This document shows positions 21,919 to 35,084 of a stretch of 64,000 bases of DNA, in pieces (within the stretch, counting starts at the first letter, position 1; each line of letters begins with the position of its first letter). Source of the stretch: Candolleomyces eurysporus (lineage: Eukaryota; Basidiomycota; Agaricomycetes; Agaricales; Psathyrellaceae). The translations under genes and the position numbers were made by a program. The notes beneath the pieces were generated by a model. The model was not told where the DNA came from. It made no database searches and was given only the letters and a program-made list of their open reading frames with translations. The DNA lies in the NCBI GenBank assembly GCA_027579435.1, contig JANBPK010000858.1:1-64000 (forward strand). Direction: 5' to 3'.

Positions 21919-22082
21919 AGAGGAGAGACTGTGACAGTTGGAGATGTATGGAAATTTGAAGCGGCTTGGAAAAATTCGAGACTAGATTGAACACCGTGAC
22001 ATCGAGCTTTTGCTTGACGCGTTCGTCACACGCACGTGCGGCGTGACCTACAATGATCCTAACTAAGTACAAAGTGGACTTG

Positions 22083-25000
22083 TCACAAACCAAAATGAAC
22101 GTAAGGAATCCACGCGAGGAAGAGCGCGTCAGAGTCTCCATGCCTTGCTCGCAAATTACGCACTGCGCGATGAAGGGAGTATGCAGCATTAGACCCATTG
22201 ATGGCATTCCTTCCCAGACCGGCCGAGTCACGAAGTAGAAGATCGGCGTAGAAGTCCTCTGCCACCTCCGGAGCGTATTCGTCTTGAATGGACCACATCG
22301 TCGCCACGACACCTCGATAACCCGCTGCTAGCATCCCAGCTGCGAGATGCACCGCTTCTTCACTCAGCTTGTGGTCTCCCGTACTAGTCTGGCATGCAGA
22401 TAAAAATGCAAAGTCGGCTGATTTGATATGCGATTTCATGATGGCGGATAGCTCGAGTCGGCCGTCGTGCAGGTAGAATCCACTTTTCAAAGGTTCTTCA
22501 ATGTCTTGTGCAGCATGACATGCGAGATGGACACAGCTATAGTTTTCCATACCCTCTGTTCCAGCTTTGACGGTCGCGTTTTCGTCTTCAAGCCGAAGAG
22601 TTCGAATGGTTGCCTGCGATTCATTGATCTTCTGGGCAATTCTCTCGATTTCGGTCGTTGTTCCGGGAATCAATGGGTAGCCTGGCGCGTTGGGTTGACT
22701 GACGAGGAGTAGACCTGATTTTTCCTCAGGGATGATTCGGGTGGACTTGACGCGCTCGGTGAGGACGGCTACCGTTGGAATGTATGAGGAGACGGCGTGT
22801 TCAGACAGAGTTTCGGGGGTTTCACTTGTATATATACCCGCTGCGTGGAGAGGAAGAAATGTTAGTGGGCCAGTCGGACACCACCATATCCTGGTTTCTG
22901 GGTCTTCGGATCGCTATAGAATTATCAGTCTTTCTAACTCAAGGCCAAGATGTGCTTAATCTCAACTTACTGGGAGCGCCAAAGCCTCGACGATTGGCTT
23001 TACGAGGTGTGACCACAGCTGGCGTAGTATGTCCTCAATGAGGGGAGGGGATTCTGTTAAGGAATTCTTCCCGGAAAGCTTCGGCTTCATGGCACGAACT
23101 TCGGGGGAGGTCAGGTCAATGGATGATCCGCGCATGTCAATTCCGAACTGTTTGAGCGCCTTCTCCAAGAGCTGACGGAGGTCTACAGCGTCGGACAGTG
23201 AGAAGTCCGGCAGTGGAATGTGGAGAGGTTCCTCAGAACCTGCCATGAGAGCAATCGCGTCGCATCTAGTGTTGTGCACGTTAATCACGACAACGGGGCC
23301 AGACTCGGGCAGGTTCTGCATCCAGGAGGAAGATGGTAGAGGTCGGAGAAAATTTTCGAAACCTGGGATTGTCGTTCGGATGGTTTTGAGTAAAGACTCT
23401 CGCTCTTTGGCAAGTTCGACGTGCGAGGACGCTTGCTCTTCCAAGGATATTTTCTGATCGATTGTTGCTTGGAATCTCGCCATAGGATCCTGCATACGCG
23501 CCCCAGAGGCGTCCAGGGCTCTCGAGATCGTTTTGAAACGGTTGGCTATCGTAGCATTGACCGCACGAAGACCGTCCAAAGGTGTACGCAAACCGCTAAT
23601 TTGACTCCACACCAACCCTCGCCCTTGTTCCAGCCATTCCAATGCCTTGTCAACTCGTTCGGTGGAGATAGCAACGGAAGCTCCACGCAAGATGTAGCTT
23701 GAGAGGTTCATGAGCAGTTCGTGGCGACGCTGCACTGTCTTTCCAACGCCTGCCATCGCAGGGACGACCTCGACTAGCGCATCGAACGCACTGATTGCTT
23801 GAGTAGAATCATTGTACTCCATGGCCCAATGAGCCCAAGCTCTTGCAGTACGGAAGCGATCGTATGGAGAGGCGGTTGATGACAGAGTCCCCAAGCTGTA
23901 ATGGGTGAAACCAGACTCGAGGTCGGTTTTGTCCTCCGAGACTGCGTAGCGATCAATGAAGAGATTTCCGATACCGTGACAAGCCTCCGCCCACGAGCTG
24001 TGGTCTTTTGGAAGCACATTGATTGCACGCTCCGTGAGGGTGATTGCTTCATTGATATCGGCAATATCTCGAGTGATTAGGAAGCGATCTCGGAGAGCGT
24101 TTCCAAGGCTTTCGAGAATGATTATGAAGTCCGTAGTCTCCGGGGAGCCTGTCTTGACCGCTTTCCGGTGATAATCTATCGCCAGCTGAATATGGTCCAG
24201 CTGGTGAGTGACTTCAAAGAGATTCTGATAGCGACGCCCCAAATTATCGAGAAGGCAGGGAAGCCATGTGTGCCCTTCTGGGACGGTTTCCACGGCTTCA
24301 AGTTGCGCACCTACTGCGCGGTAGATTTGCGCTATGTCGAAGGTGTGACTATACAGCGATCCGTAGCATGCTGCCAGGTTGTTGAGGGTGAATGGTCGTG
24401 TAGGGTTGTCCTTCGGGGTTTCTCTAAGGGCCGATTCGAAGTTGATTCTTGCTTCCTGCAAAGATTCGACGTCTCTGGAGTGATTGTACCGATACCAAAA
24501 CGACAGGGCAAGGTTGTTGAAGACGGAATACCTCGCCATGTCCTTGTTCAGGTGGGCAAATTGCACTGCCTTTTGTTGAGAAGAAATGGCCTCGTTGATG
24601 TCGGTGAGATCTCCAAACTTCTCGAATCTTCGCATTAGGCAGGCCCCAAGGTTGGACAATACGATTGAATCCTTTGGTTGCTTCCCTAATGCTTCTCTAA
24701 AGCGAGAAGCCGCTTCTTCCAGATCCTCATCGACTCCGGTGCGTTTGAAACGGGCCAAATATGAGCAGCCAAGGGTACACAACGCATCACTTGTCAAAAA
24801 ATCGTCGTCACCAGACATAATTGTGAGAGATAGACCATGTGCCTCGACCGACTTGTTGATATCTTCAGTGTTGCCCAGATGTTCGAATCGGCGAAATAGC
24901 ATGGCCCCCAGGTGGGTCCACATATTCGCCATCAAATCGCTCTCCTCAGATCCGAATTCGATGGCCTGGTACTGAGCATCAATTGCCCGGTTGAGGTCCA

Positions 25001-26290
25001 AGATATTTCCAAGGTTCTCGTATCGGGCCTTCAATGCTTCACGGAGACGGATCAAGGCGTTACGGAGGGTTTCATGATCTTCAGGAACCTCTGCTGCCCG
25101 TAAAGCTATGTCTTCTTCGAGAGTATTGATCATCTCATCGAGATCGTCAGAGTTGTTCGTCCCCCCGTGACGAAGACGGAGGGAGGCAGCAAGTCCGGCG
25201 AGGCCGTGTAGGCGGGAAAGGTCTTCACTTGGAATTTGAGTCAGAGCCTCCCTAAACTCTGAGATAGCTTTGTCGAGTTCTGCTGGGTTCTGAGTCTCGT
25301 TGTAGAGGTCATAATGATACGTTGCACGTTCCAAAAGCGACTTTTCTGGAGGAAGCTGAGTACCTGCATTGAAGGTTGAGTATTCCCGATCTTTTTTAGT
25401 TGAGAATTCCGCGAATTTTACCTGCTGCCACCACCCTGGTTTTCCTGGATAACATCTTCCGAACAACGAAGGATAGTCTAATGTCGTAGCTGGCGTCTAC
25501 GTTTTCTTCATCGACCATACTCTTCGTAATCACTTTGAGGTCTGTAAATATCAAATATAAACTTCCAGGATTGCGCGTCTGTTCTATAGAGCTCACCGCC
25601 GGAGTCTGACGATCCAGACACGTTGCATTGCAACTCCGCCCCACTGAAGGTCGCCTGTCCCAAATCGCCGACATCGAGCGACTCGACCACAACGGTGAGA
25701 TAGGGAAGAATTTCTCCTGTTCTGTGTAAAAAGGATCTATTTAGTCCTACTCTTTTTAGCATGCCGTGAACAGTTGACTACGTACAATTCAATTAGAGTC
25801 TCGCACTCCCATCTTGTATCAGAAGCGCGCTTCAAAGAAAAGCGGGCTGGAGGGTCTAGGTCGTCATCCGATATGCCAAAAACAACTAATGTGAGGTCGT
25901 CGAAACTTGAAGTTGGAGAGCCCTTGCAACCATTTCGATGCTCGATATCGACGAAGAGTTCTGCCTGAGTGTCAATGTGGTGCCGAGGGAAGGAGATATG
26001 ATGGATATGATGAAATACCTTCCACGCCCCATCCCCTGCAATGATGGTCATAAATTAGATCGAAGTGTCGGGAGATAGCGCACTTACCAGTTTATAAGCA
26101 TGACCTCTGGACCCGTCCCGCCAGTGGCTAGATAGTTCCATCTTGCAGTGAGCACAATCGCGCCAGACATCTTCTCCGAGAGACATTTCTTTCGGGATAT
26201 TTCGTCACTGTCGCCATCAGAATCCCCGGCATTTGCAAATAACAGGGCTTTTTCGGGCGTCAGGAGGGGTAAAGAACTGGGTTCGGTCAT
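22083..26290 (-). CDS. TPR-CHAT caspase-like protein
   Basis: Large protein, about 1250 residues, predicted to be a caspase-fold cysteine protease fused to TPR repeats. Exon 1 starts at 26290 (MTEPSSLPLLTPEKALLF). Two further exons encode a strand-rich N-terminal region (LTLVVFGISDDDLDPP, ILPYLTVVVESLDVGD), possibly a C2-like fold but unproven. An intron near 25379-25430 joins VVAA-GTQLPPEK to the TPR region, which runs to about 23500 as more than ten TPR-like units (ISEFREAL, INEAISSQQKAV, INEAITLTERAI). The C-terminal CHAT domain spans about 23200-22083: RIWWCPTGPLTFLPLHAAG, the catalytic His in VHLACHAAQD, the catalytic Cys in FLSACQTSTGD and the late motif GVVATMWSIQD. Both catalytic residues are present. 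CHAT proteases in bacteria and fungi often work downstream of sensors; here it lies about 7 kb from an NLR array. Substrate unknown. Confidence 0.9.
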
Positions 26291-26933
26291 CGTCGTGACA
26301 CTTAACGTTCAGTGACAGGACGTTTCCAGCTTAAATAGTGCTCTCAGGCTCGGCGCTCACTGTCCCTGTGTTAGAGGCGATGTACATGATCAAGTTGATG
26401 CATCAGCGCCATGCACAGCATTTGAAAGCTCACCTGAGGCAACTACTTATCAAGGGGTTAGTAATCAGTTCATTGAACAGCGTTCGGGAGCCGTCAACTA
26501 CATCTAAATAGACCAACCTTGCTTCCGAGCTCTCGCGCCGGGATACAGCTTACAGACAAGGAGCGGTGGTGACATAATGGGCGATTTGGTTTTTCTTTGT
26601 CTTACCCGTCTGTGACTGGTGGGACCGGAGCAAAGATCCTGCAACAAGTATATGTAAGTCTTCGAACGTGTCCCAAGTCGCGCCAATATGAACATACCGC
26701 AGGCAAGAGGCAGAAATGCCTCGAAACTTCTATCTCCCTACTACACCATTGGGCAGCACAAGGACTTGAAGACAATGTGATTGTATTGGTTGTGTGTTTC
26801 CAGCCACACTAGGTACTCAGGTCATACAAGTTGCTCTCCAACTCTGATCGATCTGCGACGTAAAATCTCGTCTCATACAGGTACGTGGATCCTACAGCCT
26901 GTCTTGAAGGCCATCTACCATCTGGATTTGCTT
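26291..26933. other. Intergenic, upstream of TPR-CHAT and downstream of GMC
   Basis: About 640 bp without a recognised gene. Its right end is the GMC 3' flank that reappears, diverged, in unit B near 12170-12267. Confidence 0.5.
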
Positions 26934-29200
26934 CTAATACTGGTACGCTTCCCGTATCAACTCTACCGCGCGCTCAGCAACAATGTACACCGGTGCTTGA
27001 GTATGCCCAGTCGGAATCAGAGGCTAAAATTCTTGGTTGGAATAGAGGATGAATGAAAGTCAGATGAAACTCACAATCACAGATGCATCAACAATCCGGA
27101 GCCCTTCGACTCCTTTGACCAGTAAATCTGGATCAACGACCCCTTCTTTCAATTTGTCCCTTGCACTCATCGCAGCAGTTCCTGTAGGGTGAGATCCGGA
27201 CCCAGCCGTACCCCTAATAAACGCCTCGTTAAAGACTTCGCGAGGTGTGGCGTCGGGGTCAGGTGTAACGAGAGCGGTGATATAATCAGACCATGCCGGT
27301 GCGCTGAAGAATCGAATGGCTCGGGATACGCCAATACGGAGGGCTTCAACGTCGAAAGGGTGCGTGAATAATCCGAGGTCGATAAGTGGAGGATCGAATG
27401 GGTTTGAAGAACGAAGTTGTACGCTCCCACCTACATTAAGATCAAAGGTCAGCACCCAGGATTGTTGGACAACTTGGGAAGACTCACGAGACTTGGGTGT
27501 TAATAGCGTAATGACGGCCAAAACTCGGTTGCCTTCGTCCTGCAAAGCACAACATAGAAGTCAAAGGAACCATATCACACGAATTCTGATTGTACACACC
27601 AAAGGAATTATTTCAAGATGAGGCGCATTTTCCCCAGAAGAAGGATCTACACCGTATTCTTCGAAGATCGACGCGTTAGAAGGAATCCGCGTCCAGATGA
27701 AAGGTCGCCCCGAGAATGTAGCGTTCGCCAGAGGACCTGTTCTAGTCGCTCTCCACTGCTTGAGAGCTTCGGGGCCTGGTCTATGAAAGGGAGTTCAATC
27801 ACAGGTACAGAAAGTCAAGCGAATAGGACATTATCTTACTGAGGGTACGGAGCCCCAGTCGCGTTCCATACATTCAGAACGACATGGTGGTCTGACATGC
27901 CCTTTCCAACATCAGGTAGATCGTGTATAGTCGTAATCCCAAGCGCGCTGAGCTCCGTATGATTTCCAATTCCTGAGTTAAGCAGGATACGTGGGGTATT
28001 GATAGCTCCACCGGACAGCACGACCTCTCTCCTGGCCGTGAGGACTTTCCGTGTGTTGCCCCCAGACCTTGGCGCCAGTTCAACCTTCCGAATCCCCAGT
28101 CGTTCAACTAGGCCTGAATCCCCCTCATTTACAGGTAGCACTCGGGTGGCGAGAGTGTTGATCACGATGTCAAGGTTAGCGCGACGTCTAACTTCGGTAT
28201 TTAGATAGGCAGTTGCTGCACTGCTTCGCTCGCCATTCCCGAATGTATTCTGGTTCCAAGCTAAGGTCGATTCAGAAAGGTACGTCTCAGAGTGAGGCAA
28301 AGAATATCAACTCACTGACTCCAATTGGATCACCCGAATTTGGATCGAGATTGAACGGGAATTCTTCGTTGAGTTGCTGGGCGGATTGCATGAAACGCCG
28401 ATCAAACTCAGTGGGCTCGGACTGAACCAAGGAAACGAGCGTATTTCCGTTGTAACCATGAACCCGGGGGTCGTACTGACCAGTGATGTAGCGGCCTCCA
28501 AGAGGAGATACCCATTTCTCGTTCTATATGACATATTCAATCAGCAGCTATCCTATTAGGAGACAAAAGCGACATACACGCTTGATCGATGTGATTAGAG
28601 ATCTCCATGTCCATCCAGGATCACCCGTAATCTTTGCCCACGCGTCATAATCACTGCCAGCGCCACGGGTATATACCATCCCGTCTAGTCAATTGGATGA
28701 GCATCAGATGTGTGAGCATGTAAAAAACTTACTGATTGAGCTGGATCCTCCGAGTACGTGACCTCTGGAGTATTCGAGAGTCCTGTTGTTGAGGCCAGAC
28801 AAGGGCTCGGTTACATAATTCCAATTGTAAGTGCTGTTTATTTGATTGAGGAAGCCCGGAACCTTGATATCGAGGACGTCCTCGTTGCTAGAGCAACGTT
28901 TGTAAAGATGAAATAATGAAGATAGAATAGTCAAGAATCACGAACTTTGGACCCGCTTCAACGAGAAGCGCCCTAAAACGGTTGCTCTCGGTAAGCCTGC
29001 TAGCCACCACAGACCCAGCAGTACCACCTGAGCGCAATTAGTATGGACTTCCCGTAACGAGATGTAACAGCGAGCGCACCTCCAATAATTATGAAGTCAT
29101 AGTTTCGGTTCGGCAAGTGTTCCAATGACTCATACACTCTGGCATGCACGAGGAAGGGTATGCTCGTAAGAAGGGAGAGTATGCCATGAAAATGCTTCAT
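26934..29200 (-). CDS. GMC oxidoreductase, aryl-alcohol-oxidase-like, secreted
   Basis: FAD-dependent alcohol oxidase or dehydrogenase of the GMC family; secreted members feed H2O2 to ligninolytic peroxidases. The start at 29200 (MKHFHGILSLLTSIPFLVHA) gives a clean signal peptide; an in-frame Met at 29218 would add six residues. Exons in order encode YDFIIIGG-GTAGSVVASRL (FAD dinucleotide motif, split by an intron), VPGFLNQINSTYNWNY, YSRGHVLGGSSSI (GMC signature 1), MVYTRGAGSDYDAWAKITGD, WVSPLGGRYITGQYDP, NTFGNGERSSAATAYL, GAINTPRILLNSGIG (signature 2), TRTGPLANATFSGRP, SGSHPTGTAAMS (first catalytic His region), IVDASVI-PLIPTGHTQAP (second catalytic His). The last exon ends VELIREAYQY with TAG at 26934. 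All joins I checked are in frame; about 600 residues, normal for the family. This gene is the source type for fragments A and B. Confidence 0.92.
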
Positions 29201-30659
29201 TTTGCTTTGGAAGACCATGCAATATCCCGAGAGCCATTATATACGTCAAGAAGATGTAAGGAGGAGGCCTATTCCATTGGCTGCGGACCACGGTAAGGAA
29301 GCCTCGCTTTTATTGATTCACCCCGCCCAATTTGTCTTTTTATCCGGTTTGCCGACCTTGCCAATATCTCTTCCCAGCAATATCAAATATAGCAAAATGT
29401 CAATTGAGACTCGGAGAGGGAATTTTGAACATTCACTCTATTTCCACTGCCCAGGCTGACCGCAATTTAGGGAATGCCAAGGCAGGATTCTCGTAGTTGA
29501 AAAAAAAAGTTGATCGCAGTTTACAATTGCTTATACAAATTCAATGAAGGACGGGCGATCGAGGAGCAATAGAGGCGCGACCCTTCTACCCACGTGGAGA
29601 ACGCATGGATCGCACATCCACGGCCATGCCTTCACTCCCATTTTCCCTCTCAGTAGTTTACCACGTCGGAACAATACTACGTTAGCAAACTGACCTCAGG
29701 CCGTAGACTCATTGCCGGCTACCGTTACTCTTAACAGTGGGTGAGCGCCATCGAGAAGGGTATAGAGCATGTCCAGTGGCAAGAAAGGCCCCGCTGGCCC
29801 GAATATTCTGTCTCGGGGAATAAGATCTCTGTCTTGGTGGATGGAGCAGAACCCTGAGCCCAGCCGGACGCTCAGGGCCTACATAGACCCACTGCTGTCT
29901 TCCTCGTCGAATAATCACGGAAGATTTCCCATTGCATATGTCCTGGCATTATCGCACTCACAGATAAGGCCGCTGAGAGATACCCTCAAGACGCTTTTCA
30001 CTTCAAAACTCGAACTCTTTCCGGTATCGATTGCGTTCATTCTATTTACACCACCCACGAACATGCCTTGGTTCAAGCCTGTTTCCACCTACCAAACCAA
30101 CCCGTTTGGCTCAGGCGGTCGTAATATCTTAATCCTTTCCTGTGTGGACTCCACCTGGTGAGGCGCGTCGGGCTAAAGGAGAGAAGAACCATTGTTTGAA
30201 GAAGGCTTTCGATTGGCTTTGACGGTTTTGATTCGTTTTGACTTCCAGCCTTTGGCCACTGGACGGCTATTTAAAAGCAGTTTCAAGCTTAACTCGGATT
30301 CAACTTCCCCAATCCATACCCATCAGCACATGTTGATCATGAGCAACAGCGAGTGCTGGTCAACATATCGGGTGGTTGTTTCTGGCTGTTCCGTGGATAC
30401 GACACGGACAAAAAGGGGCTATGAAACAGGTCTATGTGGACGCGTTTGAGAATCGAGCCTTATGTACACCTTTGTCGGAGTATGGGTTCCGGTCTTCAGT
30501 CCACGCGAGCATCCAGACCCTGGTCGGGAGACTCGACTCATCAAACGCCGAAGATTAGATTAGATTATCGGCAATGATTGGTGACTCGGATTCACCGTCG
30601 CCCTCCCTTGCCTCCTTCCTGCATCTCCTTGGCTTTGATTCCAACGTTTGGATCATCAA
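29201..30659. other. Intergenic between divergent GMC and F-box genes
   Basis: About 1.46 kb with the promoters of the GMC gene (left) and FBX2 (right). A TATA-like TATTTAAAAG lies near 30268. Open frames such as 29769-30161 lack family similarity or intron structure that I can recognise. Confidence 0.5.
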
Positions 30660-32406
30660 ATGACACCTGAAGAAGGGCAAGAAAGTACAATCACAGAAGA
30701 CATACCAGTAGAATTGTGGTCTGAGGTCGTCCGTCATCTGGAGCCTTGGGACGTTCTATCCTTGAGTCATGTACGCCATCCATAGGAAGGAAGCAGCCTC
30801 CATCTAACTCGGCCTCTCATTCAGGTCTGCCGAACTCTTCATGACCAATTTTCCCGAAGAGAGTTGTGGGAGTCCATATTCCGCTCCGTCTGTCGCGAGC
30901 GGGCGCTCTTCATCCCCTCTTATGGCAGCATCGATGAGATGGGTATCCTCGAGCTGATACGAGCAGCTTTGGGTCCACACCGGTGGAGTCGAATGCTCGG
31001 CGCGCACCACGACAGTCTTGATCTGCCAGGAAAGAAACCTGACAGTCAGGAGAGATTGGCACCGTTGTCGAGCACATTCGTTCCTATGCACGACGATGGA
31101 TTTATTAGACGGTTCCTGGTTCCAGGAGGGAGGTATCTCGTCGCCTGCGGTCGTGTTAAGCTTGATCTCTTTGATCTGGGTCAAGTGGGTTACAAACCTT
31201 TTGGAAACCCTTTCCTTGTTGCCAGTAGAAGTCTGGTACAAGACAATGCAACCCAGTACTGCATAGGCTTCGAGGTCGTCGGTGTTGAGGGTGACGAGGC
31301 GCGGTTAAGAGTCGGGCTTCTTTTTTCAAGCGGTTCCGTGCAGACTGAGTGCGTCCCGTTTTCCTGCAACCTTTCTTCACACTCACCTAGGGATCCGGTT
31401 TCATATAGCCACGCTGTGATTTATGACATCGTTCCAACTGATTCGAATGCCGCATTTACTGAGCTTTGTTCGCTAAAAATCGACAAAACTCAGAGCCGTG
31501 AATCAGTGGTGTATGGCTTTCACCTACGGCGCACCTGTGTATACCTCAGGTATCGGCGAACTGGCATCATCTGGGACTTCAGCCAGGGACGTTATTGTGT
31601 TTTGCCTTTTCATACCACAGATGAGGAAATGACGGCATGTGCGGTACGTCGCTGTCAAACTCTCGTCCCTCTGGTGGCTGAAATCGTTTTACTGGCAACA
31701 GACGCTTTTTTCAGGGAAAATTGTTGCTTATATATACCGTCTCTCTGTTTACGTATGGAAGGTCCCGCCTACAGACAGGGTAGTTGATGGAAGTGGTACA
31801 GTGCTGATTCCGCAACTGGATTTCGTAGCCCCAGATTTCGTTCTTCCATTTCCACCAGCGCCACAGCATGACCCAAGCGTAACTGCTATTGTTGACGTCC
31901 TCCCTCCATCCCCTTGGCTACAGAGCCAACTTGGACAGATGACTTTCGATTATTTTACACTCCCCATTGATCACCTTTGTTCATCCCGTTATAGGGTCAA
32001 CGTTACTAGCCAGCTAGAAGACATCCAGCTCGAGCTCCAATGCAACTTCCACTTCCCAACTCAATACGTGTATTTTGCAACCCATCGCGTAATGTCGTTG
32101 ACCGAGTATGCATCTGGATCGATGTTGTCGCTTATAACCCGCGGGCATGGCGTTCACTACCTCTATGTTGAGCCTCCAGGTCACCTGCATAACGGAGAGC
32201 ACCTTGCCGAAGCTAGACATCAATCACGAACAACGATGATACAGGCCGAGGACATTGATAATGAGTTGTTGGTCCCGTTTACGTTGCTGTGTACCGCATC
32301 TGGTCGATCCTTGTATATGGTGACAGGGCATGAGGGAAACGCTATTCATGTGGTGGACTATCACTCCTTTCGAGATTCTTCTAACGTAGTATCTGTTTCT
32401 CGTTAA
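30660..32406 (+). CDS. F-box protein with C-terminal propeller-like region (FBX2)
   Basis: Predicted SCF adaptor. Exon 1 (30660 to about 30770) encodes MTPEEGQESTITEDIPVELW and the F-box EDIPVELWSEVVRHLEPWDVLSLSH. After an intron (GTACGCC..CAG) VCRTLHDQFSRRELWESIF continues the domain. A segment at about 31348-31410 (GTGCGT..TAG) reads through in frame but aligns to an intron in the paralogue at 58504, so I treat it as an intron before HAVIYDIVP. Another intron (about 31644-31716) joins EEMTACA to GKIVAYIYRL. The C-terminal half has blade-like motifs (FLVPGGRYLVACG, YVWKVPPTDR, HVVDYHSFRD). About 510 residues. It is closest to the gene at 58504 and the broken copy at 55995. Partner unknown. 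Confidence 0.87.
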
Positions 32407-32652
32407 TAATAGCAAAGCATATCTGACTACTCCGACCTAGAGTGTACGAGGCGTCTCGGGGAACGGTTCGTGGACAGGCTAGGTAGATAGGTAGGTAGGC
32501 AAGAGGAACTCGGGGTATAAAATAAATTGATGATACATCGATTGTAGAGATGTGATTCTCGCTAGAACAGGAACAGTGAGATGAGACTTGAGATATGTCA
32601 TAGACATGGTTTGCAAACGCCGGAGCCAGGGTCTCATGCTCCAAGAAATAGT

Positions 32653-33021
32653 TTAACTCCATCTAACAGGTTCTCTAAGGTGAATACTTGCGTGGGTCCG
32701 CCCTTTTGACCTTATTCTACCGGACTTGCCGCACTGACGACATGACCAGTTGGTCGTGCCCGGCTCGAAGATCAAGTATTCATCTCCCTGCCGGGATAAG
32801 TGGGTTCTACTGTGGGCCATCGCAGCTTTGCTCCCTTCACCTCTCCTGGAGCAGCGGGAGCATGTCCAATGCTTTGTGAATCCGTGGTAGATGACGTCTT
32901 CTTCTCCAGGTTGGATTGTCCTAAGATGATCGGCGTAAAGCATTTTTTTTGTCACATGGACGGGATGTATAAACTGCCAGGTGGGATTTCCCATAAATCT
33001 TAGCACTTTTGCGACCTTCAC
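32653..33021 (-). CDS. Small protein with two C2H2 zinc fingers
   Basis: An open frame of 122 residues with two evenly matched fingers: WTCSRCSRRGEGSKAAMAHS with following RTH, and WSCRQCGKSGRIRSKGRTHA with following SIH. Each has C-x2-C-x12-H-x3-H spacing and opens with Trp at the residue before the first Cys minus one. The linker is acidic and aromatic (DEYLIFEPGTTN). Such fingers usually bind DNA, RNA or protein; no function can be assigned. The start at 33021 (MKVAKVLRFMGN) is uncertain. An overlapping frame upstream to 33325 could supply a first exon, but I found no join I trust. Nearest neighbour is FBX2, convergent, 246 bp away. Confidence 0.55.
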   Translation of the reverse strand: MKVAKVLRFMGNPTWQFIHPVHVTKKMLYADHLRTIQPGEEDVIYHGFTKHWTCSRCSRRGEGSKAAMAHSRTHLSRQGDEYLIFEPGTTNWSCRQCGKSGRIRSKGRTHASIHLREPVRWS

Positions 33022-35084
33022 CGCTGATACAGCAAGACGTACTTGTCAAACGATCTGTTCCATGGCCAAAATTGAAGACGTCGGACTCCAAAGCCGGAAC
33101 GTTCGTCGCAGTAGCTTGTGCATCACTCGTTCCCACCACGGATCCTTTTCCAAAGGGCGGATTTGCGTGCCCCAAGGAGAAGCAAATGAAAGAGGTACTG
33201 CCGCCGTTCAAAGGATGAGGCAATCCCTCTCTTCTTTCGGGCTGTGTCACCGTGTCCTTCAAGTTTCTTGTTGGTTGGGAACTTGGTCCGCACCTCTCAG
33301 GTGGGGTGGGATCTACAAAAAGCAATCAGTAATCTGAGAGAAAAGGTTCCGAGGCAACGTACTGAGGAGCTGGGAGATATTCATAGCAAAGAACAATCGA
33401 ACGCGAGATACAATTTGGAAAAATGAGACAACGATGGGCGATCTCCAACTCCACGTCGAGGTGGGGAGGGTTCAGTCTTCTGACGTGACAAAATGCGGAT
33501 GGCTCCTGCAAATCCTAGTCAACTGTGAGACCATTTCCCCAAAATGAGGCTTGTGGTAATCTCTTACTACAGCCAAGGGCCATCCGGCCGCCGGTGTCAT
33601 GCCCTTTGGGTCATCTTATCCTAGACCACGTCAACGCGTGCTCAGAGCCGGGGATTTGTGACCTGCCGTTCCACTGCGTCTCTCCATCTAACCAATGACC
33701 TCCTGGCCCAGATTAATGTCCCCCTTCTGAATACCTCTTCACGGAAAAGATCCAAGCGCTGACCGACAGCAGCTTTTTGTGGGTCTCACCGAGATCAGAT
33801 GCCGTACCAAAGACGAATCATACCACGAATCACTGCAGCGGTAGACCTCGAGAGCCGCGACCAACCACCACCCGATTTCCAAATTTCCATACGAGAGGTA
33901 GTTTTTGTCTGGGTCGTTCCACGTATAACAAGCACATAGCGGTTGTCAGGAGTTTCACCGGGTCAAAGATGCCAGATACGCAAATGATCGATCTGCTGCC
34001 AGATGCTGGTAGATTCTGGTATTGGTCCAACCTCATGAGACCCGAAATCTTTGCAATAAATGGAACGCCGCACAAGTCTCGACATAGCGCAAAGAAAATC
34101 GCCTACCCCGGCCCGTCGGCGAGCAGAACAGCGAATACCACTCGTTGAGTTGGGTAGCGGGGACAGGGGCTAGACACAGATGAGAGTCAGCGTTCACAAG
34201 GACCGAGTCCAGAATTTCAGGATAACACTTCGAGTGAGAGGATGGTACAGGAGGCGCCGAGTTCCAGAGCACGATGTAAGAACTAGACGGGTGCAGCCGA
34301 GGAGATAATGACCACCAGGATCGATATGAACGCTTGAAAATCTCGTCGATTGGTTAGTCGTCCCATAGAAGGGCTCTTTGGACTTGTGGTAGGAGCTGTG
34401 GAGACTGTTTGCTCTGGACGGCGAACTTTTGTACCCAGAGTGTCGCCGGCTGAAGCTTTACCAAGGCCATTGATTCGACGGGGGACGGGCCTGAGCTCGA
34501 AGGTTGATTCTAAATGATAGAGCATTGGTAGCGCATCTTTCCACATTGTCTTTTATCGAATTCCTGGCGAAATGGCTTGTACGTCTACCGCAGAAGTATG
34601 AGTGTCGAGATAGGCAGAGCTGTCGCTCACCTGGGCTGCCGAAATGAGGTCTCGTGAATCCAAAAAGAGAAGATATCGCAGTTCAAATTCGAAAAGCAGG
34701 GTTGGCGCGAAGGGTTCCATTTTTCCTTCGGTAGGAAGTAGTGGTCGGAACGAGAGGTTCGAGTTACCTGGGACAGTCTGTCACCGTGCAATTTTCCCCG
34801 CTTCGGCTAATCACCGCCGAAGGACGTCCCATGATAGGCATCCACATGATTTTACACAGTAAACCATCTCTTGGTTGTCATCGTGTCGATTTCCCGCGTG
34901 GGGATTCACCCACGTTCATAACGGTGATACTCCAAATACATATTGTCCTAATTACAAGTTACATGGTATCAAATTTTCAGATTACAGACAACCAACGCAA
35001 ACATCTTGCGCAATGGCATCAGCGACGATAGTTCCTATTACCCATTACCAACACCGAATAGAGCGTCCGCTGTTCGTTCGCGAA
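33022..35084. other. Gene-poor stretch
   Basis: About 2.06 kb. Several minus frames of 60-90 codons occur (34283-34546, 34033-34272, 33830-34075), one ending in a hydrophobic run (FISILVVIISSAAPV). I could not join them into a convincing gene or recognise a family. Confidence 0.4.

Noticed and set aside
29769..30161. 130-codon open frame in the GMC/FBX2 intergenic region
   Set aside because: No similarity, no splice signals, atypical composition and position within two promoters.
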